From a virus: a stretch of DNA of 46,005 nt. This document shows, one piece after another, positions 31,055-38,700 of the stretch (the stretch's first letter is position 1; each line of letters opens with the position of its first letter). A model generated the notes under the pieces. The model was not told the DNA's origin, made no database searches, and saw only the letters and a program-made list of their open reading frames with translations. Made by a program: the position numbers and the translations under genes. The stretch lies in IMG/VR virus record IMGVR_UViG_3300033149_002637, positions 1-46,005 of that record; one strand, written 5' to 3'.

Positions 31055-31165
31055 ATGGCGAAGAAGAAGAAGAGACCATGCCCTGGTAGTAAAATCAGGA
31101 GTAATGGTAAGGGTCGAGGTCGTGGAGTAGGAAAGGGTAAAGGGCCAATAGGTCGTCACAAGTAA
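31055..31165 (+). CDS. 36-residue strongly basic protein
   Basis: Too short for standard gene finding. ATG at 31055 is eight bases after AAGGAG, whose last bases overlap the stop of the GT2 gene; stop at 31163. The product begins AKKKKRPCPGSKIRSNGKGR and ends GVGKGKGPIGRHK: 14 of 36 residues are Lys or Arg, with many glycines and one cysteine. It has the look of a DNA-condensing, minor head or decoration peptide, or a ribosomal-protein-like tail. Also could be a target for glycosylation at its Cys or Ser (speculative). Confidence 0.7.
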   Translation: MAKKKKRPCPGSKIRSNGKGRGRGVGKGKGPIGRHK

Positions 31166-31183
31166 CGTTGAAGGGGTGTTGTT

Positions 31184-31876
31184 ATGTTGTTAACCGAGAT
31201 TACTCAAAGGTTTAACGATATGATTACAACTGAGGTGGTAGCAGCAGACCGTTTAAACAGGTTTATATCCGCTGCTGTAGACTACTACAGTCGATATAAC
31301 CCCATCATAACTGCTATGACTATTGATGTAGTTGAAGATCAAACCCTATACGACTTGCCATCTGATTGCACAACCGTCATTAGTTGTTACTGGTGGCCTT
31401 TGGGCGAATTATTTGCAGAGTTGCGTGCAGGTGCAGAGCAGACTTTTATGCTACATAGACCAGCACGCTATCATCTAATCTCTGAGCGTATTATAGATGA
31501 CATCACTCAGGGTGCATATCTTGAGCGTGTGGTAGGTTACTGGGAGCAAAGGAACAAGCAAATATATGTTGCACCTGAACCAACTGTTGCTGATGAAGAC
31601 GGTTTGGTATTGTTATACGCTGCAAAACACAGCCTAAATGCTGATGGCACCGGTTATGACAACATCCCTGATGAGGACTTAGGTATTTTCACCGATCTAG
31701 TGCTTGCAGAGTTCCTGGGGAGTAAGAGTGCTGAAGTGGCCTGGGAGCCTGACTATTCGGAGGGACAGTCTCGTGTTGCCAAGCACTTTATACCAAAACA
31801 GTTGCGTGAGCACATTACGGCGCTACGCAACGGGGTGCGTGACAAATACAGTGCAGTGGGAATCGCGGTGGGATAA
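31184..31876 (+). CDS. Head-tail connector / adaptor-like protein
   Basis: 230 residues. Begins LLTEITQRFNDMITTEVVAA then DRLNRFISAAVDYYSRYNPI, an N-terminal pair of helices resembling the adaptor (gp6/gp15-like) that docks beneath the portal, followed by a beta-rich middle (LYDLPSDCTTVISCYWWPLG) and a C-terminal helix (REHITALRNGVRDKYSAVG). Position after capsid and before tail genes fits a head completion role. No diagnostic motif; call by layout and size. Confidence 0.6.
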   Translation: MLLTEITQRFNDMITTEVVAADRLNRFISAAVDYYSRYNPIITAMTIDVVEDQTLYDLPSDCTTVISCYWWPLGELFAELRAGAEQTFMLHRPARYHLISERIIDDITQGAYLERVVGYWEQRNKQIYVAPEPTVADEDGLVLLYAAKHSLNADGTGYDNIPDEDLGIFTDLVLAEFLGSKSAEVAWEPDYSEGQSRVAKHFIPKQLREHITALRNGVRDKYSAVGIAVG

Positions 31877-31879
31877 CAT

Positions 31880-32242
31880 ATGCCAATCAATTTGACAGTG
31901 CGTCGCAGAGACACTGAACACATAATAAGTGCAGACCCGTGGTCGATAACTGCATATCGTCATGGTGAGACTCAGGATGACGCTGTTCAAACATTCACAA
32001 TGACGGGTACGCTTATGCCAGCGAGTTCGAGAGCGGTAGCAAGAGCGGTGGATTATGGTGAAGCGCCTGTTGGGATGTCTCTAGCGTTGCTGTTATTGAA
32101 ATATGACGCTGATGTGTTACAGGCAGGGGATGAAGTTCGTGCCGTTCAAGATTCAACTAGCATTGCGCGTAATTTCATCGTCGTGACACATCTAGGGCAG
32201 AACGGATATAAGCAAGAGATCATTATGGACGAAAGGGATTAA
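31880..32242 (+). CDS. Head-closure / stopper-like protein
   Basis: 120 residues, ATG four bases after the previous stop. Sequence is beta-rich (NLTVRRRDTEHIISADPWSI, FTMTGTLMPASSRAV, RNFIVVTHLGQNGYKQEIIM) with a polar helix between, consistent with the small beta-barrel that closes the portal channel after packaging. No motif; inference from position between adaptor and tail-completion genes. Confidence 0.5.
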   Translation: MPINLTVRRRDTEHIISADPWSITAYRHGETQDDAVQTFTMTGTLMPASSRAVARAVDYGEAPVGMSLALLLLKYDADVLQAGDEVRAVQDSTSIARNFIVVTHLGQNGYKQEIIMDERD

Positions 32243-32256
32243 TACGGTGATTCTCT

Positions 32257-32460
32257 ATGAATGCAACTAAGCTTGACACGAAAACATTTTCTGCTGATGG
32301 TTGCTTTGTACGAGCAGAGGCTGGTTTTGTTTGCTCCAAATGCGGATCGGGTAACTTGGTTATTTTGCCAACTCGTAGCGGTGCCATTTTGATGTGCGCC
32401 GATTGCACCAACAGTCAGAAAATGGTTATCGCAAAATCTGAGGAAAAAAATAGTGGTTGA
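32257..32460 (+). CDS. Small zinc-ribbon protein, 67 residues
   Basis: C-x2-C pairs CSKCGSG (about residues 26-32) and CADC (about 47-50) separated by a strand (LVILPTRSGAILM) give a zinc ribbon; the ends are polar (KLDTKTFSADG, KMVIAKSEEKN). Located among head-joining genes, overlapping the next gene by eight bases. Ribosome site is weak (GGTGA). Purpose unknown; such ribbons can serve as minor structural clips. Confidence 0.65.
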   Translation: MNATKLDTKTFSADGCFVRAEAGFVCSKCGSGNLVILPTRSGAILMCADCTNSQKMVIAKSEEKNSG

Positions 32461-32944
32461 CATCGTAGACGGCTCAACATTAATCTGGGATCATCTAAAG
32501 ACCAATGCTGACTTAGCAGCCTTTCGTGCCATGGTAGTTTCTGGTGCTGATGGTATCTATGAGGCTGGTGATTTAACTGCTAAGATATTATCGAGAGAAG
32601 TTGCAAAGCGTAGAACGGATGTTGCGCCTACTAGGATACTTGCTGTTTCTGTGCAAGATGCAGCGGAAAGGCCCAGCCACAGAAATAGGGGCATATCCGA
32701 GCAAACTGTTCGGATTAGATTACTGGATCGTGATAAGGGCTATCGTAACATCCGTACTGCACGTGTTGAGTTGATGAACCAGTTTAAACCAGGAAACTTT
32801 CGGGCAAATGTAGATTCTGGTCAAGGTATTGGGGTGCTTACAATTACTTGGGTTGGAAGGACGGGACACATGAGGGACGCAGCTTTGAGTTTAGATTTCG
32901 AAGTCCTGACGTACAACTTGACCGTGGTAAGGAAAGAGAGCTAG
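32453..32944 (+). CDS. Tail terminator / completion-like protein
   Basis: 163 residues; GTG at 32453 after GAGG. Composition alpha then beta: LIWDHLKTNADLAAFRAMVV, a long R/K-rich strand (SEQTVRIRLLDRDKGYRNIR), and FEVLTYNLTVV. Size, position before the major tail protein, and fold pattern suit a tail-to-head joining protein like lambda gpU or SPP1 gp17. No motif that settles it. Confidence 0.5.
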   Translation: MVDIVDGSTLIWDHLKTNADLAAFRAMVVSGADGIYEAGDLTAKILSREVAKRRTDVAPTRILAVSVQDAAERPSHRNRGISEQTVRIRLLDRDKGYRNIRTARVELMNQFKPGNFRANVDSGQGIGVLTITWVGRTGHMRDAALSLDFEVLTYNLTVVRKES

Positions 32945-32950
32945 GTTACT

Positions 32951-33715
32951 GTGGGAGCATTCATCGACTTGACTGGCAATCGCTACGGAAGGTGGATGGT
33001 ATTAGAGCGCACTGGGAATGATAAACGGGGACGTGCACGCTGGCTGTGCCGTTGTGATTGTGGAAATGAAAAGATTGTAGCTGGCGCAAGTCTTCGGTCG
33101 GGTGCTTCTAGGAGTTGTGGATGCCTACAGAAAGAGCGAGCAAGTCGGGCGGGCTTCGTTGATTTGACAGGACATAGGTATGGAAGATTAACTGTCGTCA
33201 AAAGGATGGCTTCAAATAAACATGGTCAGACCACTTGGCTGTGCAAATGCAATTGCGGGAACGAGGTCATCGTTCTTAGCAACAATCTGCGTAGTGGAAA
33301 TACTAAGAGTTGTGGTTGTTTGAACAAGGAACGTGTGAGAGAAGCACATCTGTTACCTGAAGGTGTTGCTGCGTTCAATGAGTTGTTCACTAGAATGCAA
33401 CGTAATGCCGAGGAGCGTAATCTTGAATGGCAACTAACCAGAGAACAAGTTCGTTATCTTACCAAACAATCCTGCTATTACTGCGGCGCAGAGCCTTCAA
33501 AGGTATCACACAGACCTCAGTTCAATGGAACTTACGTTTATAACGGTATAGATCGTGTTGACAATGCCAAGGGTTACACAGTAGACAATGTTGTTCCTTG
33601 TTGTGAACATTGTAATTATGCCAAACGGACTAGAAGCGTCGAACAATTCAGAGACTGGGTTATAAAAGTTTATGAACATTTCGCTGTCGGCGAGGTGTTC
33701 ACCACTAAAGGATAG
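32951..33715 (+). CDS. HNH homing-type endonuclease with duplicated N-terminal Zn/AP2-like repeats
   Basis: 254 residues, GTG start. Two tandem copies of one module occupy residues about 4-68 and 69-132: each reads F-x-DLTG-x-RYGR-x-x-V-x-x-R, then WLC-x-CxCGNE, then LRSG-x-x-x-SCGCL, i.e. four cysteines per copy. The HNH nuclease follows: SCYYCGAEPS, NGIDRVDNAKGY and NVVPCCEHCNYAK hold the His/Asn-type catalytic region with Cys-x2-Cys zinc pairs. Such free-standing HNH genes are mobile intruders in phage late operons; the duplicated DNA-binding module could give longer target recognition. It separates the tail-completion gene from the tail tube gene. Confidence 0.9.
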   Translation: MGAFIDLTGNRYGRWMVLERTGNDKRGRARWLCRCDCGNEKIVAGASLRSGASRSCGCLQKERASRAGFVDLTGHRYGRLTVVKRMASNKHGQTTWLCKCNCGNEVIVLSNNLRSGNTKSCGCLNKERVREAHLLPEGVAAFNELFTRMQRNAEERNLEWQLTREQVRYLTKQSCYYCGAEPSKVSHRPQFNGTYVYNGIDRVDNAKGYTVDNVVPCCEHCNYAKRTRSVEQFRDWVIKVYEHFAVGEVFTTKG

Positions 33716-33726
33716 GAGGTTTTATC

Positions 33727-34572
33727 GTGGCCATCTATGAGGAAACAACTGGTGTAGGTTTGAACAGAGTTCAGATATTTGTTCGAGGTACTGATGGTAC
33801 TCCACAGTCACAGGGATCACCTGCTGCTGGAGTAGCTTATGGTGGTGAGAGAATTAGTGGGGCGAATGCGTTGACGCTTAATGTACCTGATCCACAGAGG
33901 GTCACTGCTACGGGAGATGACAAAGCATATCACACCTTCAGTCTTCCACCTACAGAGAATCCAAGTGGTGAGTTGCGTGTGTCTAAAACTAACATGGACG
34001 CAATCGCAATTTTGACATCTACTCAGGAGTTTGGTAGTGCTTCTCAACGGCGTATTGGTTTTGCTACTGATAAGGTTGGTGAGGAAGAGGCAATAATGCT
34101 TTGGGGGTCGCGTCAGGCAATTGACTCTGAAGAGGATAGTGTAAGCTTTGGTCAGCGTGTCTGGCAGACGTACTTTGTCTTTAATGCTAAAGCATCAATA
34201 CGCCCTGCTGCTATGGAATATGCAACAGTCGGCGAGTTTGTGTATTCGCTGGCTGCAAACCCATCAACGCTCGATCAGTTTGGAGATCAATTTACTAGTA
34301 CGACGCATGGATTCACCAGAGCGTCTTTTACGATGATGGTAACACTGTACAAATACTGGCTTGATGTCTTTGATGGTTCCGGTGCTGGTGCTGGTAGTGA
34401 TGAGTATACACTTACTCATGCAAGCTCTATGCCAGCAACTGGTGGTGTAATAAATGTTTACGTTGACGGTGCAATGGCTGCGTATACTGAGAATGCTGGT
34501 GTTATTACACTTACTGGTGGTGATCCTGGTGCAGATGCAAAGGTAGTCGTTGAGTATACATACGACGACTGA
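33727..34572 (+). CDS. Major tail (tube) protein
   Basis: 281 residues, GTG start. AIYEETTGVGLNRVQIFVRG, SGANALTLNVPDPQRVTAT and SLPPTENPSGELRVSKTNMD fit the beta-sandwich tail tube; the C-terminus from about residue 220 (GSGAGAGSDEYTLTHASSMP then GGVINVYVDGAMAAYT and VVVEYTYDD) is an added Ig-like or DUF-type beta domain that would protrude from the tube. It sits just before the tail chaperones, the canonical place. Polymerises around the tape measure. No neighbouring sheath gene, hence a non-contractile tail. Confidence 0.75.
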   Translation: MAIYEETTGVGLNRVQIFVRGTDGTPQSQGSPAAGVAYGGERISGANALTLNVPDPQRVTATGDDKAYHTFSLPPTENPSGELRVSKTNMDAIAILTSTQEFGSASQRRIGFATDKVGEEEAIMLWGSRQAIDSEEDSVSFGQRVWQTYFVFNAKASIRPAAMEYATVGEFVYSLAANPSTLDQFGDQFTSTTHGFTRASFTMMVTLYKYWLDVFDGSGAGAGSDEYTLTHASSMPATGGVINVYVDGAMAAYTENAGVITLTGGDPGADAKVVVEYTYDD

Positions 34573-34593
34573 TGATAAATAAGGGGGATGAAT

Positions 34594-35001
34594 ATGCAAA
34601 GCAAAAATGTGGTGTATAGTGATGGCGATGAGTATGATGTCGTCATCACTGTGCACACAGCCACTGTACTTGACGGCATGAGGCGTGCAATTCTTGATAT
34701 TGAAGCCTCTACCGAAGAGCTCAATCTTGTAGAGGAGAAGTATGCTGGATACCTTCGATTCATGGTATCGGAGGTATATCCTAGCTGTTTAGCAGCTACA
34801 GTAACGATTGAGAATGGTGAGAACGCAAAAAAGAAACTATCGAAAGACATGTCTTTCAATGACTTCGCAAAACTACCAGATGCACTTTTTAAGCAGTGGC
34901 AAAAGGCAGTTTATGAGTTGAATCCACATTGGGTTTATAAGAGTTCAACAGCAAAAGAGGGGGAAGAACAAGAGCCAACCAACGGCAACAGCGAGAGCTA
35001 G
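34594..35001 (+). CDS. Tail assembly chaperone G-type
   Basis: 135 residues. An ATG at 34588 abuts AAGGGGG, so the second ATG at 34594 (six-base spacing) is preferred. VVYSDGDEYDVVITVHTATV, RRAILDIEASTEELNLVEEK and a C-terminal DMSFNDFAKLPDALFKQWQK are typical of gpG-type chaperones; the last residues (EEQEPTNGNSES) read over the frameshift region. It coats the tape measure before tube assembly. A minus-one frameshift would make a longer G-T product (see 34941-35279). Confidence 0.72.
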   Translation: MQSKNVVYSDGDEYDVVITVHTATVLDGMRRAILDIEASTEELNLVEEKYAGYLRFMVSEVYPSCLAATVTIENGENAKKKLSKDMSFNDFAKLPDALFKQWQKAVYELNPHWVYKSSTAKEGEEQEPTNGNSES

Positions 35002-35279
35002 ATAAAAAGCTGTTGCGTTGGCTCAACAGCAGTAAAAGTACTTCTGTTGCTGATCTTACTGATGAACAGTGGACGTTGAATAATCCTGATTTATCGTGGA
35101 AGGTATGGGTGCTGTTAGAGAACATGGGGTGGCAACATTTACCTTACCCTGGCAGTTTGCTTGAACAACCAGAGTGGCTGTTCAACGATCTATTTACAAT
35201 TTCATGGCGACGCAGATGGATTGATGAACATGCCGCTTCTGGTGTAGGCGCAAAACCTGGGACTAAAGCTGTGGGGTAG
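34941..35279 (+). CDS. Tail assembly chaperone T part, minus-one frame of the G gene
   Basis: The frame one base behind the G gene is open from 34941 to a stop at 35279; within it, after the G stop, lie DKKLLRWLNSSKS, DLTDEQWTLNNPDLSWKVWV and SLLEQPEWLFNDLF, and a basic end (RRRWIDEHAASG). It has no ribosome site of its own for its first TTG at 35013. This is the usual arrangement in siphoviruses, where minus-one slippage at the end of G gives a G-T fusion, here about 228 residues. The two share the N-terminus and sit between the tail tube and tape measure genes. Confidence 0.75.
   Translation, partial: EFNSKRGGRTRANQRQQRELDKKLLRWLNSSKSTSVADLTDEQWTLNNPDLSWKVWVLLENMGWQHLPYPGSLLEQPEWLFNDLFTISWRRRWIDEHAASGVGAKPGTKAVG
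34959..34965 (+). promoter_or_regulatory. Candidate minus-one frameshift slip site
   Basis: In the G frame the codons read GAG-GGG-GAA, giving G GGG GAA at 34959-34965. The GGG tRNA can re-pair exactly one base back (GGG), and a GCAAAAG stretch lies just before. The A-site codon does not re-pair perfectly, so it is a weaker heptamer than the lambda GGGAAAG. Confidence 0.5.
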
Positions 35280-35283
35280 TAAG

Positions 35284-35793
35284 ATGTACATCACGCTAAA
35301 GGCAAATAAGGAAAATGGAGCGAATGTGCAACGTGCATTCGCACCTATCAATATTTTCTTCAACAGGGTGATAGAATTGTTCCCTATGGTAGTTGAAGAG
35401 ACTGTTGCTAGTGTGATTGCAGAAGTTTTTGAAGCAGAGGGTGGTCAGAATGAATGGACTGCACTAGCGGAGTACACTCAAGCAGAGCGAATGCGCCTGG
35501 GTTATGGCCCCAAGCATCCCATCCTTGTACGTGAGGGGAGTTATATGCAGTCATTTGCTCCAGACTCGCCTCAGTACGTTTCCGAATATGAATCATCTGG
35601 TGAAGGCTCCTTTGTACAAAAGATTGGTACTACAAATCCCCTGTTTCCCTGGCATGAGAAGAGTACTAGACCTCCCCACAATATGCCTGCACGTCCTGCA
35701 ACCCCAGTCGGTGATCCCTTTGTCTATGAGGTAATAGTCAGGCAGCTGAATGAGCATTTAAATGCTTGGTTGGAGGATATGAAGCGTGGCTGA
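35284..35793 (+). CDS. Tail completion / virion morphogenesis protein (Phage_tail_S-like)
   Basis: 169 residues. WTALAEYTQAERMRLGYGPK then HPILVREGSYMQSF corresponds to the 'W-x-x-L-x(2)-T-x(4)-R ... P-I-L-x(3)-G-x-L-x(2)-S' pattern of phage virion morphogenesis proteins (Mu gpG/HK97 gp10 group), followed by strands (YVSEYESSGEGSFVQKIGTT). The C-terminus has a cluster of prolines (TRPPHNMPARPATPVGDPF). Its gene sits, unusually, after the chaperones and ends in an overlap with the tape measure start. Predicted to attach or finish the tail. Confidence 0.7.
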   Translation: MYITLKANKENGANVQRAFAPINIFFNRVIELFPMVVEETVASVIAEVFEAEGGQNEWTALAEYTQAERMRLGYGPKHPILVREGSYMQSFAPDSPQYVSEYESSGEGSFVQKIGTTNPLFPWHEKSTRPPHNMPARPATPVGDPFVYEVIVRQLNEHLNAWLEDMKRG

Positions 35794-38700
35794 AGAGCAA
35801 GTGTCTCGTTTTTACTTTGAAATTGAAGTCACGGGTGATGAAGCTGTTAAGAAAGCTGCCGAGCTACAAGAGCAGCTGACTAAAGCCCTTACCAAGTCTG
35901 TCAAACCAACTAAAGATTTGGCGAGTGCTTTTGCCAGCCTTGATAAAAGCATCGCTGAAGCAAATAAACACGTCAAGAGCCTTCTTGACAAGTTGCCTAC
36001 TGACATTCAACGTATTGATAAATCTGTCAAGAAAACACTAGATGTTGTCGAAAAGGATTTTGAAGACCTTAGTGATGCAGTTGTTGGTCATTCCATTGTA
36101 ACGGAAATGATTGACAAAATCAATGCCGAGTTTGATAGACTTAAAGCCAAACACGGTAGCACCACTGATGAAATGACTGCACATTGGAAAGAATACGTAG
36201 AGGCTACTAGAAGAATTCTTGCTGAGTATTTTACTGTAGACTGGTCAGAGGATTTAGAAAAAGGCATTGATGCTCTTGCTAGGAAAATTGCTAACAACTT
36301 AGACAAGCTAAGAGCTAAAATAACTACGACTGGTGGTTTGGGAGGTGTTCTTGGTGTTGGCGTAACAGCTGGTGCTGGTGCAATTCCAACGCCGCCACCA
36401 GTTGTGTTACCAACGTACAGGGAACAGATTGCAACATGGGCCGAAGACTTTGCCGCTGCTACACAGAAAGCTAGTGTTGCAACTTGGGGCCTTCGTCGCA
36501 TGGGCTTCATGTTCACACAGTTGGGCAATAACATTGAGCAGTCAGGTAAGAAAATAGTCAACACGATGGCATCGGCTGTCCAAAGTTATTTGGATTTCAA
36601 CGAAGTTATGGCTAAAACAGGTGTAGCTATAGGGTTAACTTCTAAGGAGTCCGCTGCTTTAAGCGACAACATTGTGGATATGGCGAAAGAGCTTGGTGCT
36701 ATTTCACCAGAGGAATTAGCCACTGGCTACAAGTCTTGGGCACAGGCTGAAGGTGCTCTACTTGAGACGGAAGACCAGCGTAATACGGTGCTTGCTCAGA
36801 GTGTTAAGGTCGCAAAGCTCGCTGAAATGCACAACGCTGACCTCGGAAATACTATTGACTCAGTAAGTGGTATTATGACTGTCTTTAACAAAGACGCTGG
36901 TGATCTTGATGATGTGCTGGCACAGTTAAACTTTGGTGTCACGAAAACGTCAACGACACTAGGTGACTTTGGTATTCTTATGCGAGACGTTGGGCCTGTT
37001 GCAAAAGATTTAGGTATGGATTTTGAAGACTTAATTGCCGCGCAGATGCTCCTAGCAAAGGCTAACATTCGTGGCAGTCAAGCCATGATGACAACGCGCT
37101 CAACCCTTCAAAACTTAGCTGAGCCTTCAACTACCTTCACCGAGAATATGAACAAGCTGGTGGGTGTCAATGACACACTTGCAGCATACGGTTTTTCTTG
37201 GTTAGATGAATTTGGTGGTAGACTTCCTACTCTTGCTGAGTTCGTGGGCCTTCTAGCACGCGAAACGGAGAATCTTACCGATAAACAACGCGCAGAAATC
37301 ATTGCAACCGTTTCAAACTCACGTTCACAAGCTGGCCTGCTTGCTATGGTGAACGCGCAGATTGAAGCTTACAAGCGAAACAGTGATGCCTTTGAAGAGG
37401 CAATGGTAAGTAACGCTGAAGCTGTTGACTTTATGGGTAAAGCTTGGGCTGAGTATGAAAAGCAGGATAGTGTACGTGCCCAAAAAATGAAGCAGCGTTG
37501 GGATGAGGTTGGTAGGAGTATAGGTAAGAGTTTAATTGATCTTGGACTTGAGCCAGCAGAAGCACTATCTGAACACTTGGACAAGCTGTCAGAATTTTTA
37601 GAGGAGCATCCAGGTTTATCGACTGGTGCAGCGCTTACTGGTGGTGGACTGATTGGTGCTGGTCAAGTGTGGGGACTTCTTGGTTCGCTTGCACAGGTGG
37701 CAACACTCATTACAATGCTTGCTAGTAAAGGAGTGTTAACTACTGCGGCAACAGTTGGTACTGGCGTGCTAGGTGCGGGTGCTGCTGCGGTTGCGCCTGC
37801 ACTACCTGCCGTTGCATTGGCTGCTGCTATGGCGGGTGTCATTCTGGCTCTAAGGAAGTTTGGCAAAGACATTGAGGAAATTAGACTTAAAGGTGGTTTT
37901 GGTGAGGAGTCAAGGACTTTCCTTGAGAGCAATTTTGAGTTTTACAAAAGACAAATAGCCACGCACGACTTTGTTGATATTATACGACCTACCACCCCTC
38001 TAGGTGAGGAATTGCTTGGTGGGCCAGAGATGACGTTTGACCTTCAGGAAAAGGAACGCATCCTAGCTAGAATAGTCGATCACCTGCAGGGTGTTTCATC
38101 TATCGAAACTAAAGAACTTTTTCCTATGTCCGCAGCTGAACGCGCTATGCTTAGTGGTAGACAAGGGCCTTTACAGTTCGCACAAGAAGATTTCCCTATG
38201 TCAGCTGCTGAGCGTGCTATGCGTGGTGCTGGACTTGGTGGTGTTATAACAAGTGCGGAAGAGTTTATTCCTGATGCAGTGAAAGCAAAGTTTGAATCTG
38301 ATATGCTTAGCTTTGTTGAGGATATAAAGAGGATTGAAGACAATGCTAGGCACGAATCTACTAGACTTGCTGAACAGGCTGCTGAGAATAAGCTTGCTGT
38401 GATTAAGAGTTATGATGACAAAGAAATTGCAGCAGCAGAAGACCTAACGCAGCGACTTAAATCGATTGTTATAGATATGCACGAATCTAAAGAGCGTGCA
38501 GTAGCATCTAGTGAAAAGCGGATTGAAGCTTTGGATGCACGTCATCATAAGGCACTGATTCGCGCAGAAGAGGACTTTGCGCGTCAGATGGCTCGTGCAG
38601 CACAGGATTATGCATGGTCGGAGGCTAGGGCGCAAGAAGACTACAATGCTAGTCGTGCAGAGAGTATAAAGCAATATCAGAAGAACGAGGCTGATGACGC

